This document shows positions 1 through 8,131 of a stretch of 53,683 bases of DNA, one piece after another; positions within the stretch are counted from its first letter, which is position 1, and each line of letters opens with the position of its first letter. Position numbers and translations under genes: made by a program. Under the pieces are notes generated by a model. It was not told the DNA's origin. It saw only the letters and a list, made by a program, of their open reading frames with translations, and did no database searches. The DNA is from Planctomycetota bacterium (GTDB lineage: Bacteria; Planctomycetota; Phycisphaerae; UBA1845): the NCBI GenBank assembly GCA_029558835.1, contig JAKQDH010000020.1:1-53683 (forward strand). Direction: 5' to 3'.

Positions 1-782
1 GGGTACGGGGCCACCGGCCCACCCACCATATCCACCCGGTCCGCGCCAAAAATGTAGTGCAGACCTATCCCCCCGCATCGGCCCTGGCGCCACCGTCAAC
101 GCCGGTCGCCTCGCCGATCTGCGAAAGTTGGGCTAAACACGGCCGGGGGGAGGGGGTCCGGACGTCGCAGACCCGGACTCGTCTTCGGCGGATGGGAGTG
201 CGGGGCCGACGCGAAGTATACTGGGCGACGCAGAATCTCAAGTCTCGTTTGAGAATCCTGCCACGGCGCCCTCGTCCCTGGCCTGCCCGGACTCGGGGGC
301 TTGGGCGCAGCCCTGATGTACACCCGCCGGCGGGCAGGCCGGCAGGGCGAGGCGGTGCGTTGCCTCACGGGTTCGCGTGCTACTGGGCGGCGGGCTCTCG
401 TAATACCTGGGCCAGATTTCGGGGGGCGGGTCACAGACCGGGCCGCGGAAGCTTCCGGTGGCGTGGGTGGGCCTGTGGACGCGTCCGGACGCCACGCCCG
501 ATATCACCCTCGACTCGTACGCGCGTGGAACCAGAACGGGCACTGCCACTGCACCCTGACGGGCGATAACGTGCGGCAGATGTCCCTGCCTGCGCTGGGT
601 GGGCGATGCGGTGCGGCGCCGAGCGGCCGGGCTGTCCCGCGTTGCCGGGCCGACCGATACCCAATAGCAGCGGTTGTATTCTCCAGCTTGGTGGTCGTTT
701 CGGTGTCGTTGGCCCCTGGAGTGCGCTCCAGCGGACGGGAGAGCGGCCGCCGACACAGGTTTGGGGTTCGGAGTAGACCGTC
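1..782. other. Left-edge region without a convincing gene
   Basis: No reading frame here has recognisable family features. The open frames on both strands overlap each other and have the Arg/Pro/Gly-rich composition of chance frames in GC-rich DNA. One frame open from base 1 stops at 55-57 and could be the end of a gene lying to the left, but too little is present to say. A TATACT hexamer at 217-222 has no matching -35 box. The stretch just before 783 probably carries the promoter of the FHA gene, but I could not pick one out. Confidence 0.5.
360..377. repeat. 18-bp sequence also found at 40073-40090
   Basis: TTGCCTCACGGGTTCGCG occurs here and at 40073-40090, where its TCA is the stop codon of the RTX gene read on the minus strand. 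The flanks are only loosely similar. It may be a short dispersed repeat or chance in GC-rich DNA. Confidence 0.35.
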
Positions 783-1559
783 ATGAGTGCGAACGTGCAG
801 GCCACGCCTCCCTCGGGGCCCCCCGCGGTGGAACGCGCGGAGAGCGGGCCGCCGGGGCAGACGGAACGGGTGTCCTCAGGTCCCTACGTGAAGGTCTTCG
901 GCCCGGACATCGGGGTCGTCGAGTTTGCGTTGGGGGATAAGACACTCGCCATCGGCAGGGCCGACACGGCCGACATTCGCCTGCCGGATCCCCGGGTCTC
1001 CCGCGCGCACGCGCGGATTGCGTACCAGGAGGGGCAGTATCTCCTGGAGGACGTCGGTTCCAGCGGCGGTACCACTGTGAACCGCAAGCGCGTTGAGACA
1101 CACGTTCTGCGCCACGGCGACACGGCCCAGATCGGGGCGTATGTGCTGCAGTTCCGTACTCACCGCGAGCTGCGCGGTGCCACCGCAGCGGCCCGGCAGG
1201 CCCGACTGTTGCTACACAGTGAGTTCTCCGTCCTGCCGTCGGGAATTCAACTGCGGTTCCGTCGGCTCGAAACCCCGCCGCGCGAGATTTTCACCTCCGG
1301 GGACACGCTGAGGATCGGGCAAAGCGGGCTGCTCATCCCGACGACGACCTCGATGGATGATTGCGTGTGTCTGGAATTGCAGCTTTCGTGGGGCGCCGAC
1401 ACGAAGACGACGTGCTACCTGGGCGAAGTGATGGGCGTCGTCGAAGAGGACGGGGTGCACTGGATGTGCGTCAAGCTTCACACCGTGTCGAGGCAGACGC
1501 ACGAGTCCGCCGTGCGGGCAGGATACCCCGGGCCCTGGCTGGAAGCACTGGCCTCCTGA
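783..1559 (+). CDS. FHA domain protein with possible C-terminal PilZ-like domain
   Basis: This is a 258-residue cytoplasmic protein. Residues about 35-127 form a forkhead-associated domain, a phosphothreonine-binding module: the pattern IGRADTADIRLPD (57-69), VSRAHARI (72-79) and GTTVNRKRV (96-104), then HGDTAQIG, keeps the usual Gly-Arg, Ser-Arg-x-His and Asn positions. The remaining 120 residues are probably a beta-rich PilZ-like domain (RFRRLETPP, LLIPTTTSMDD, GEVMGVVEEDGVHWMCVKL), but its cyclic-di-GMP motif is not clear. The first 30 residues are Pro/Gly-rich and disordered. No signal peptide or membrane segment is seen. It lies 116 bp before a hybrid histidine kinase on the same strand, which suggests a signalling role. 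The FHA call is firm and the C-terminal call is tentative. Confidence 0.88.
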   Translation: MSANVQATPPSGPPAVERAESGPPGQTERVSSGPYVKVFGPDIGVVEFALGDKTLAIGRADTADIRLPDPRVSRAHARIAYQEGQYLLEDVGSSGGTTVNRKRVETHVLRHGDTAQIGAYVLQFRTHRELRGATAAARQARLLLHSEFSVLPSGIQLRFRRLETPPREIFTSGDTLRIGQSGLLIPTTTSMDDCVCLELQLSWGADTKTTCYLGEVMGVVEEDGVHWMCVKLHTVSRQTHESAVRAGYPGPWLEALAS

Positions 1560-1675
1560 GGACGGGGGCAAGGCGGCACAGCGGCAATGTGGGGTCCCCG
1601 GTCCTCGAGCGGCGGACGTCGTTTGCAGGAGGGAGTCCGGCCCGCGCCACTCCGTGGAGTGGGTGAAGTGCGGCT

Positions 1676-3526
1676 ATGAGTGAGACAGACCCAGCCTCCA
1701 AGCGAACCGGCACAACCACGCTGCGCAACGCCCTGCGGGAAAGCGAGGAGCGCCTGGACCTCGTCCTGCGTGGAAGCAACGACGGCTTCTGGGACTGGGA
1801 CGTTACGACGGGGGAGTTGTTCCTGTCGGCACGCTGGTTGGAGATGCTGGGATACGCCGAGGCGGACCTGGAACCGCACATTCGGACGTTCGAGAACCTC
1901 TGCCACGCCGAAGACCTGCCGGGACTGCGGGAGGCGATGCGCGCCCAACTGAATGCCGGTGCAGCGCAGAAGATGGTGATCGAGCACCGCCTGCGCACCA
2001 AGTCGGGCGAGTGGAAGTGGATCCTGACCCGCGGCGCCGTCGGCAAGCGCGACGAGCACGCTCGGGCGCTGCGCATGGCCGGCACCGCCACCGACATCAC
2101 CGACCGCAAACACGCCGAAGTGGAACTGCAGCAGCACCGTGATTTCCTCGACGAGATCGTGGCCCAGCGGACCGCGCAGCTTCAGGAAGCCAACGCCCAG
2201 CTTCAGTTCGACATCGGCCGGCGGCAGGAGGCGGAGAAGAGGCTGCGGGAAGCCAACGCCAAGCTGGCTGAAGCGCTCGAGCGGGAGAAACGCATTTCCG
2301 CGCAATTGAAGGTCGCCATGGAGGCGGCCGAGGCCGCCAACCGCGCCAAGAGCGAGTTCCTGGCCAACATGAGCCACGAGCTGCGTACGCCCATGACCGC
2401 CATCCTGGGGTTCGCCGAGGTCCTCCTGAAGCACGGCGACCTCGACCACGCCCCCGCGGAGCGCGTGGAGGCCGTCGAGACCATCCGCCGCAACGGCGAG
2501 TATCTGATGACGATCATCAACGACATCCTCGATCTGTCCAAGATCGAGGCCGGCAAGATGCGCGTCGAGCAGATCGCCTGTTCCCCCGTGCAGATCGTCA
2601 GCGAAGTGGCCGCGCTCATGCGGGTACGCGCCGAGGCCCAGAACCTGTCCTTCACCGTGGAGTACGCCGGGCCCGTTCCGGAGACCATCCAAACCGATCC
2701 GACGCGACTGCGGCAGGTTCTGATCAACCTGGTCGGCAACGCCGTCAAGTTCACCGAGGCCGGCAGCGTGCGTCTGGCGGTTCGCTTTGTTCCCGACGCC
2801 GGCGCGCCGCTCATGCAGTTCGACATCGTCGACACGGGCGTGGGCATGAGTCCTGAGCAGGCAACGGAGTTGTTCCAGCCATTCACCCAGGCGGACACCT
2901 CTACGACTCGTCGCTTCGGGGGCACCGGCCTGGGGCTGACGATCAGCCGCCGTTTCGCCGTGCTGCTGGGGGGAAACGTCACGGTAGTGGACACCGCGGT
3001 GCACAAGGGCACGCATATTCGCCTTGCCATCGCGGCGGGGTCTGTCATGGGCGTGAAGATGGTCGACCCCGGCACCGTGCGCCCCGCCCCCCCACCCGAG
3101 CCGGATAGGACCCCGGCGCCGGCGGCTGAGTTGTGCGGCTGCCGGGTACTGCTGGCGGAGGATGGTCCCGACAACCAGCGTTTGATCTCCTTCCTGCTGC
3201 GGAAGGCTGGGGCCGAGGTCAGCGTTGCCGAGAACGGGCAGGTGGCCGTGGACAAGGCCCTCGCGGCGCGCGGCAAGGGTCGGGCGTTTGACGTCATCCT
3301 GATGGACATGCAGATGCCCGTCTTGAGCGGTTACGACGCCACCGCGCGGCTGCGCGCGGAGGGCTACCGGGGGCCGATCGTCGCCCTGACGGCCCACGCC
3401 ATGGAGGGAGACCGGGAGAAGTGCGTCAGCGCCGGTTGCGACGACTATGCCACGAAGCCCGTGGACCAGAAGCGGCTGATCGCCACCATTCGTGCCTTCC
3501 TGACGCCCACCGTCGGCGCGCGCTGA
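1676..3526 (+). CDS. Hybrid sensor histidine kinase (PAS-HisKA-HATPase-REC)
   Basis: This 616-residue kinase has a PAS/PAC sensor domain at about 20-145 (NDGFWDWDVTTGELFLS; ending GTATDITDRK) and a charged coiled coil at 150-222. The HisKA dimerisation domain follows, with the phospho-acceptor His234 in SHELRTP. The HATPase domain spans about 335-455, with N box LINLVGNAVKF, G1 box DTGVGM and G2 box GGTGLGL. A C-terminal receiver domain spans about 489-610, with the acceptor Asp544 in ILMDMQMP and the conserved Lys in TKPVD. No membrane segment is present, so it probably senses a cytoplasmic signal. Kinases of this type autophosphorylate on His and pass phosphate to Asp. No response-regulator partner with an output domain lies nearby; the FHA gene just upstream is the only co-oriented neighbour. 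The ATG at 1676 fits the start of PAS-type kinases, although its ribosome-binding site is weak. Confidence 0.95.
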   Translation: MSETDPASKRTGTTTLRNALRESEERLDLVLRGSNDGFWDWDVTTGELFLSARWLEMLGYAEADLEPHIRTFENLCHAEDLPGLREAMRAQLNAGAAQKMVIEHRLRTKSGEWKWILTRGAVGKRDEHARALRMAGTATDITDRKHAEVELQQHRDFLDEIVAQRTAQLQEANAQLQFDIGRRQEAEKRLREANAKLAEALEREKRISAQLKVAMEAAEAANRAKSEFLANMSHELRTPMTAILGFAEVLLKHGDLDHAPAERVEAVETIRRNGEYLMTIINDILDLSKIEAGKMRVEQIACSPVQIVSEVAALMRVRAEAQNLSFTVEYAGPVPETIQTDPTRLRQVLINLVGNAVKFTEAGSVRLAVRFVPDAGAPLMQFDIVDTGVGMSPEQATELFQPFTQADTSTTRRFGGTGLGLTISRRFAVLLGGNVTVVDTAVHKGTHIRLAIAAGSVMGVKMVDPGTVRPAPPPEPDRTPAPAAELCGCRVLLAEDGPDNQRLISFLLRKAGAEVSVAENGQVAVDKALAARGKGRAFDVILMDMQMPVLSGYDATARLRAEGYRGPIVALTAHAMEGDREKCVSAGCDDYATKPVDQKRLIATIRAFLTPTVGAR

Positions 3527-3618
3527 CGCCGATTCCCAGTCCGCGCGGCCGCGCCCCGGTGCCGGCAACGTGCCCCGTCGCGCCAGTACGCTGGGACCAC
3601 GCGTCGTCCGCACCTCGT

Positions 3619-5754
3619 TTAGAAGGCGCTCTCCCGGACGCCGACTCGGTAGGCGTACGTCACCAGCTCGGCCAGATACGATCGCGGCCCCGTGCGCAAC
3701 CATACCGTTCCAAGCTGTCCGAGACGCACGGGCGGCGTGGGGCCGTCCACGGCCACTTCGACCGCGTAGTGGCTCTCCAGCATCTCCAGGCGTCCGTGGG
3801 CATTGGGAGCGACGGCGATGGCGCCGCGGGCCGTGGAAGCCAGGCCGCGGTGCTCCAGAAACGTCGTGCGCAGGGGGTCGACGTTCGTCACGACTCCGCC
3901 GACGCGCCCCGGGCCGGCGCTGGCGGTGAAGCGAACCCGGTCGCCGACGGCCAGGTGCGCTACGAGATCGTGCCTGACGTAGCAGACGACGCGCGGCACG
4001 TCGCTGCTTACGATCTTCCCGACCGCCTTGCGGGTGCCGATGGAGCTGCCGTCACGCAGGCTCTCGTCCCAGGCGACGACCACCCCATCCAGCTCGGCCA
4101 CGACCCGCCCGGCGGCCCGGGCTGCCTCGATGGTCCGCAGACGTGCGGTGACTCGGGCGAGTTCCTCGGACTTCTGGGGCAGCAGCGCCCGTCGCCGCTC
4201 GTCGCTCTGGGCTACGGCCAGCTCGATGCCCAGCCGCTGCGCCTCCAGACGCGCCAGGGTGGCCTGGGTGTCCAGCTCCTGCGACTCGATGCGAAACAGC
4301 GTCTGCCCCTTCCGCACCGGGTCGCCGAGCGTGACCGCGAGGTCGCGGATCACGCCGCTGCCGGTGGCATAGACCGTCTGGCTGTCACGCGGCACGGTGG
4401 TAGCGGGTACGGCCGTCCGCCGGGGCAGCGGCAACCCCGCCCACAGCAGGAACACCCCAGCGCCTGTCGCGACGGCTGCCAGACGCAGGTTCCACCCCAG
4501 ACGTTTGCAGCGGGCGACGATGCCGGCGAATTCCGCCAGAACCGGTTTGGCGACGAACACCCAGATGGCCACGACGAAGAGCACCGCGCCCACCAGCCGT
4601 GCCACCCAGACGTACATGAGCAGGGCGATGCCCAGATAGAGAAAGAGTCGGTAGGTCCAGGCCCCCACGGCATACGCCAGCAGGCATGTCCAGCGGCCGC
4701 GGGACTGCCCGACTTCAGGAGGTGGGACGTTCATCCCCAACAGGTACCGATGCAGCATCCAGCGGGCGGCGGCGAAGGAACGACGCTGCAGATTGTCGAT
4801 CCCCAGCAGGTCGCTCAATACGTAGTACCCGTCGAAGCGTGCCGCCGGATTGAGGTTGATCGCCAGCGTGGAGAGCAGTGCCGTCGAGGAGAGGACGAAA
4901 CAGATGCTCCGGAGTACGCCCGGGGGGCTGACGGCCCAGAGGCAGACGGCGAAGCCGGCCATGACGAGTTCGGTGAGCACTCCCGCCAGTCCGATCAGCA
5001 GGCGCTTCCGCCTGTCCCGCATGCGCCAACTGTCGGTGACATCCGAGTACGCCACGGGGAAGAGGAGCACGAACGCCACGCCCATGCTCGACACCCGGTT
5101 GCCCAGGGCCTTGGCCACGTAGGCGTGGGCCAGCTCGTGCGCGACCTTCACCAGCACCAGCGCCGCCGTGAAGCACCCCACGCCGCGCACGTTGAAGAAA
5201 TAGGGGAACGTGGCGAGGTAGGCATCAAACCGCTGGAGCAGAAGCACCGCGGCGGCGAGCCCGACGAGGACGTAGGTCAGCAGCGCCCAGCGCCCCACGA
5301 GAGGTCGCACCCAGCCCACGGTCCGGGTCAGAAACGCATCCGGATGGACCAGCGGGATGCGCACGTACAGCAGCCCGCGGAGCAGCGTGTCCAGCGGGCC
5401 GCGGGAAGGCGAAGGGGGGTGCGCCCTTGCTTCGGGGCGGGCTGTTCCCCGAGCGGCGATGGTCAGCCCCCGATGCGACGCGTCCGCGCACAGACGCTGC
5501 ACATCCTCGGCGGCCACCTTGATGGTCGTGTGCGCCGACAACTCCTTCAGCAGGCGGTCCAAGTCCACCGGCCGACGCAGTCGATTGAGAATCTGGCCCT
5601 GGACCCAAGTAGCCTGGTCGAAGGTGCCGTGCAGCGGGTCGTGGATGACGTACGTCGGCGCGCCGTCGGCGTCCTCCGGCCCGGGGAGCACCTCCACCTC
5701 CGGGCGCAGGAGCGGCAGCGGGGTTGTGGGTGACGTTGGCGCGGTCATGGTCAT
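3619..5754 (-). CDS. PqqD-like / M50 metalloprotease / HlyD-type fusion protein
   Basis: This 711-residue inner-membrane protein has three parts. Residues about 14-98 resemble PqqD-type domains, small winged-helix modules that bind leader peptides in RiPP pathways (LLRPEVEVLPGPE, YVIHDPLHGTF, LNRLRRPVDLDRLLKEL). Residues about 155-400 are a polytopic M50 (site-2-protease) domain with the zinc motif HELAH at 206-210 and the second motif NLNPAARFDGYY at 300-311, so both catalytic signatures are intact. After a last membrane segment (about 424-441), residues 450-711 are a biotinyl-lipoyl/HlyD-like periplasmic region with a short hairpin. It is the last gene of a leftward operon, 6 bp after the GAF-HlyD gene. 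The context suggests that it processes or exports an envelope protein, plausibly the adhesin divergent from the operon. That role is inference. Confidence 0.85.
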   Translation of the reverse strand: MTMTAPTSPTTPLPLLRPEVEVLPGPEDADGAPTYVIHDPLHGTFDQATWVQGQILNRLRRPVDLDRLLKELSAHTTIKVAAEDVQRLCADASHRGLTIAARGTARPEARAHPPSPSRGPLDTLLRGLLYVRIPLVHPDAFLTRTVGWVRPLVGRWALLTYVLVGLAAAVLLLQRFDAYLATFPYFFNVRGVGCFTAALVLVKVAHELAHAYVAKALGNRVSSMGVAFVLLFPVAYSDVTDSWRMRDRRKRLLIGLAGVLTELVMAGFAVCLWAVSPPGVLRSICFVLSSTALLSTLAINLNPAARFDGYYVLSDLLGIDNLQRRSFAAARWMLHRYLLGMNVPPPEVGQSRGRWTCLLAYAVGAWTYRLFLYLGIALLMYVWVARLVGAVLFVVAIWVFVAKPVLAEFAGIVARCKRLGWNLRLAAVATGAGVFLLWAGLPLPRRTAVPATTVPRDSQTVYATGSGVIRDLAVTLGDPVRKGQTLFRIESQELDTQATLARLEAQRLGIELAVAQSDERRRALLPQKSEELARVTARLRTIEAARAAGRVVAELDGVVVAWDESLRDGSSIGTRKAVGKIVSSDVPRVVCYVRHDLVAHLAVGDRVRFTASAGPGRVGGVVTNVDPLRTTFLEHRGLASTARGAIAVAPNAHGRLEMLESHYAVEVAVDGPTPPVRLGQLGTVWLRTGPRSYLAELVTYAYRVGVRESAF

Positions 5755-5760
5755 CGGCGT

Positions 5761-7128
5761 TCAGATTCCCAGGTGTCGGCGCGTCGTGGCCAGGGGGCGG
5801 CGCAGGAGCCAGTAGCCCAACGGCACTTCTTCGCCGTACAGGACGGCCGTCCCCTGCAACCCCATCCGCAACCCCGGCCCCGGATCGGACCACTCCGCCT
5901 CGGCTCGGAAGCAAGGCATGCCGTCTCGATCGACCTCGGCGCAGTTGGCCGTGAAGCACAGGCTGGCCGAACGCCGTGTGCGCGGATCGGAATCCAGCAC
6001 GACGGCAATGGGCGCGTCTCGATCGAACTCGATGTTGTCGCTTTCGGGCAGCCAGACGCGCAGCTTGGTCCGCGTCGGGTCCACGACCATCATGAGCAAC
6101 TCGCCCACCTGGACGGGTCGTCCGCGCCACTGGGAGGGGTCGTCGAACATCAGGGTGCCCGGCACCGGGGCCCGGACCTCCAGCCGCTCGACCTGATACT
6201 GGGCCGCCTGCAGCCGCACGCGTTCCTGCTCGAGCCGGTTCGCCAGCAGGGCGATGTCGGAGCGGGCCGCCGGGTCATCGAAGGCCTGCACCCGGGCGCG
6301 CTGCAACTCCGACTCGATGATCTGCACCTGCTGCCGCGCGATCTGGACCTCCTCGGTGGCGATGCGTTTGTCATACACCGCCAGCAGGTCGCCCCGTTCC
6401 ACCGCCCGTCCGGGCAGCACGATGACCTCGTCCACGACGCCATTCAGTGGGGCGGTGACGGCCACCGGTTCCCGGGGCACGACCTCGCAGCGGGCCACGA
6501 TCCGCAGTGGCACGCGCACGAAGACCAACGCGGCCAACAAAACCACCGCGGCCGTCAGCGCCACGGTGCCCTTGCGCGAGGTGACGCGGGCACGCCAGGG
6601 GTGCGGCAGACCGGTCACGCTACGCCACGCTACGCCGTACGCCTGGGCCAGCAGCTCAAGCCGCGGCAGCATGGCCGGGTTGAAACTGGCTTGACCCCAG
6701 CGCTCCAGCCACAGACCGGCGACCATGCGACCCCGCACTTTGAGCGGCAGCCACGCGACGGAAAGCCCGTTCGTGCGTTCAGCCAAAGGCACCCAGGCAT
6801 CCTCGGGCCCCGGGAATGTCTGGGAACCCACGACGGCCGCGTGGTCCGGCGCCGGCAGGGCGGTGAGCAACGCTCGCCACTGGGCCGCCAAGGGGGAGCG
6901 CTCCGTCACGCCCGCTTGACCCGATACGCCGAGCAGTCTGGGGCCTCTTGCCGTCCAACTCCACAGGACCGCGCGGTCGTAGTGACAATAGAGGATGGAA
7001 CGGTTGACGATGCGGAAGATCAGTTGTTGGCGACTGTCGCTCAGCCCCGCTTCGAGCGTGAGCTGCTGCAGGGCCGCGAGCGACTCGAACGCTCCCGCCG
7101 CCGCGGAAGATGGTGTCCGGTCGTCCAC
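5761..7128 (-). CDS. GAF domain-HlyD membrane-fusion adaptor
   Basis: This is a 455-residue protein with an unusual order of parts. The N-terminal 180 residues look like a cytoplasmic GAF-type sensor domain (TLEAGLSDSRQQLIFRIVNR; AWLPLKVRGRMVAGLWLER). A single membrane helix lies at about 188-206 (VALTAAVVLLAALVFV). The periplasmic part is an HlyD-like adaptor: a first lipoyl half (VAVTAPLNGVVDEVIVLPG, 222-240), a coiled-coil hairpin at about 255-315, a second lipoyl half (LEVRAPVPGTLMFDDP) and a beta-barrel region. The start is GTG at 7128, one base after the stop of the previous gene, so translation is probably coupled. Adaptors normally bridge an inner-membrane pump and TolC; here the added GAF domain may let a cytoplasmic signal act on the export complex. 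The HlyD part is firm and the GAF call is fairly firm. Confidence 0.85.
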   Translation of the reverse strand: MDDRTPSSAAAGAFESLAALQQLTLEAGLSDSRQQLIFRIVNRSILYCHYDRAVLWSWTARGPRLLGVSGQAGVTERSPLAAQWRALLTALPAPDHAAVVGSQTFPGPEDAWVPLAERTNGLSVAWLPLKVRGRMVAGLWLERWGQASFNPAMLPRLELLAQAYGVAWRSVTGLPHPWRARVTSRKGTVALTAAVVLLAALVFVRVPLRIVARCEVVPREPVAVTAPLNGVVDEVIVLPGRAVERGDLLAVYDKRIATEEVQIARQQVQIIESELQRARVQAFDDPAARSDIALLANRLEQERVRLQAAQYQVERLEVRAPVPGTLMFDDPSQWRGRPVQVGELLMMVVDPTRTKLRVWLPESDNIEFDRDAPIAVVLDSDPRTRRSASLCFTANCAEVDRDGMPCFRAEAEWSDPGPGLRMGLQGTAVLYGEEVPLGYWLLRRPLATTRRHLGI

Positions 7129-7129
7129 G

Positions 7130-8080
7130 TCAGCGCCCCCGAAGCTGGGTAAGGTCCAGCAGCCCGTTCATGCCGGCACGCAGTTGCCCGGCGGCGTTAT
7201 CCACCTCCGCGTGCACCTCGAAGGTCGTGCTGACCGGGTCGAGGACCGCCGCGAGGTGCGACACCCGCAGGCGCACATTCGTGCCCGTCTCGGTAACCGC
7301 GAGGTCCAACTCCTGACCTACATGCAACGAACCGAACGCCGAGGACGGCAGGAGGAACTTGGCCAGCAGTACCCGATCGTCGATGACCTCCATGAGGGAG
7401 GTTCCCGGCTGGACGAACTCGCGGGCGTTGATGAGGACGCGTTTGACCCGGCCGTCCCACGGGGCGGTGAGCGTGCAATCCTGGAGTTGCTCGGTGGCAA
7501 GGTCGCCTTTGCCCTGGGCGACGGCCAGTTCGCGCCGCGCTCGGGTCACTTCCTCGGCCACGGTGGAATCCACGAGTTCACGGTTGGCCTGGGCGACGGC
7601 CACATCCCGGCGGGCATTCTCCAGGTCGATCTGGGCGGCGTGGTTGCCGTCGTACAGGTGCTGCGTGGCGAGCAGGTTGGCGTGGGCCGCCGCCAGCACC
7701 GCGTCGGCGTGCCGTTGGCGGGTCTTGTCGTCGGTGAGCTTCTGGACGCGGGCGACCTCGTTGCGGCAGGCCTCCAGGACCGCCTCCGCGGTCTGCCTGT
7801 TGACGCGGTAGGTGGAGTCGTCCAGTTGCAGCAGGGGTTGTCCGCTGTCGAACGGTTCGCCGAACTCCTTGTGGATGACCGCGACGCGTCCGGTTACCGC
7901 CGCCGAGAGGACCGCCTGTCGGCGCGGGGCGAGAATAACGGGGACGCGGTTGGCCGCGACCGCCGTGACCACACCCCCGGCGGGTGCATCGGTCGTGGCG
8001 ACGCTGGGCGGTCGCGTGGCGTCAGCCGGCGGCCACCACCAGCCCGGCAAAATCAGGGGAAGCATCACGATGCCACGCAT
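7130..8080 (-). CDS. HlyD/RND-type periplasmic adaptor subunit
   Basis: This 316-residue secreted adaptor starts with a short hydrophobic signal (IVMLPLILPGWWWPP). Lipoyl half-motifs flank a helical hairpin: the first near residue 50 (RRQAVLSAAVTGRVAVIHKE) and the second near 200 (DCTLTAPWDGRVKRV). The hairpin (about 80-190) is rich in Ala, Glu and Arg, as in AcrA/HlyD-family proteins. A beta-barrel domain follows (LLAKFLLPSSAFGSLHVGQELDLAV). The ATG at 8080 follows a GTG at 8083; I prefer the ATG, with GGAGAG upstream. The gene lies 50 bp after the TolC-like gene and 1 bp before the GAF-HlyD gene, so the operon encodes three proteins with HlyD-like parts. No RND pump or ABC ATPase is present in the window. 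Confidence 0.87.
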   Translation of the reverse strand: MRGIVMLPLILPGWWWPPADATRPPSVATTDAPAGGVVTAVAANRVPVILAPRRQAVLSAAVTGRVAVIHKEFGEPFDSGQPLLQLDDSTYRVNRQTAEAVLEACRNEVARVQKLTDDKTRQRHADAVLAAAHANLLATQHLYDGNHAAQIDLENARRDVAVAQANRELVDSTVAEEVTRARRELAVAQGKGDLATEQLQDCTLTAPWDGRVKRVLINAREFVQPGTSLMEVIDDRVLLAKFLLPSSAFGSLHVGQELDLAVTETGTNVRLRVSHLAAVLDPVSTTFEVHAEVDNAAGQLRAGMNGLLDLTQLRGR

Positions 8081-8131
8081 CACTTGGGTCTCTCCACAAA
8101 CAAATGCCGGTCACGGGGCGCCGGCACCGTC

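Noticed and set aside
3510..3560. Sequence near the end of the histidine kinase gene that resembles the repeat-derived peptide LTPIPSPRGR in another frame
   Set aside because: It lacks the two-arm hairpin seen in the other copies and overlaps the kinase stop codon, so chance similarity is more likely.
1478..3703. A 741-residue minus-strand frame opposite the histidine kinase
   Set aside because: The kinase motifs on the plus strand are complete. The opposite frame has only low-complexity Leu/Gly/Arg sequence.
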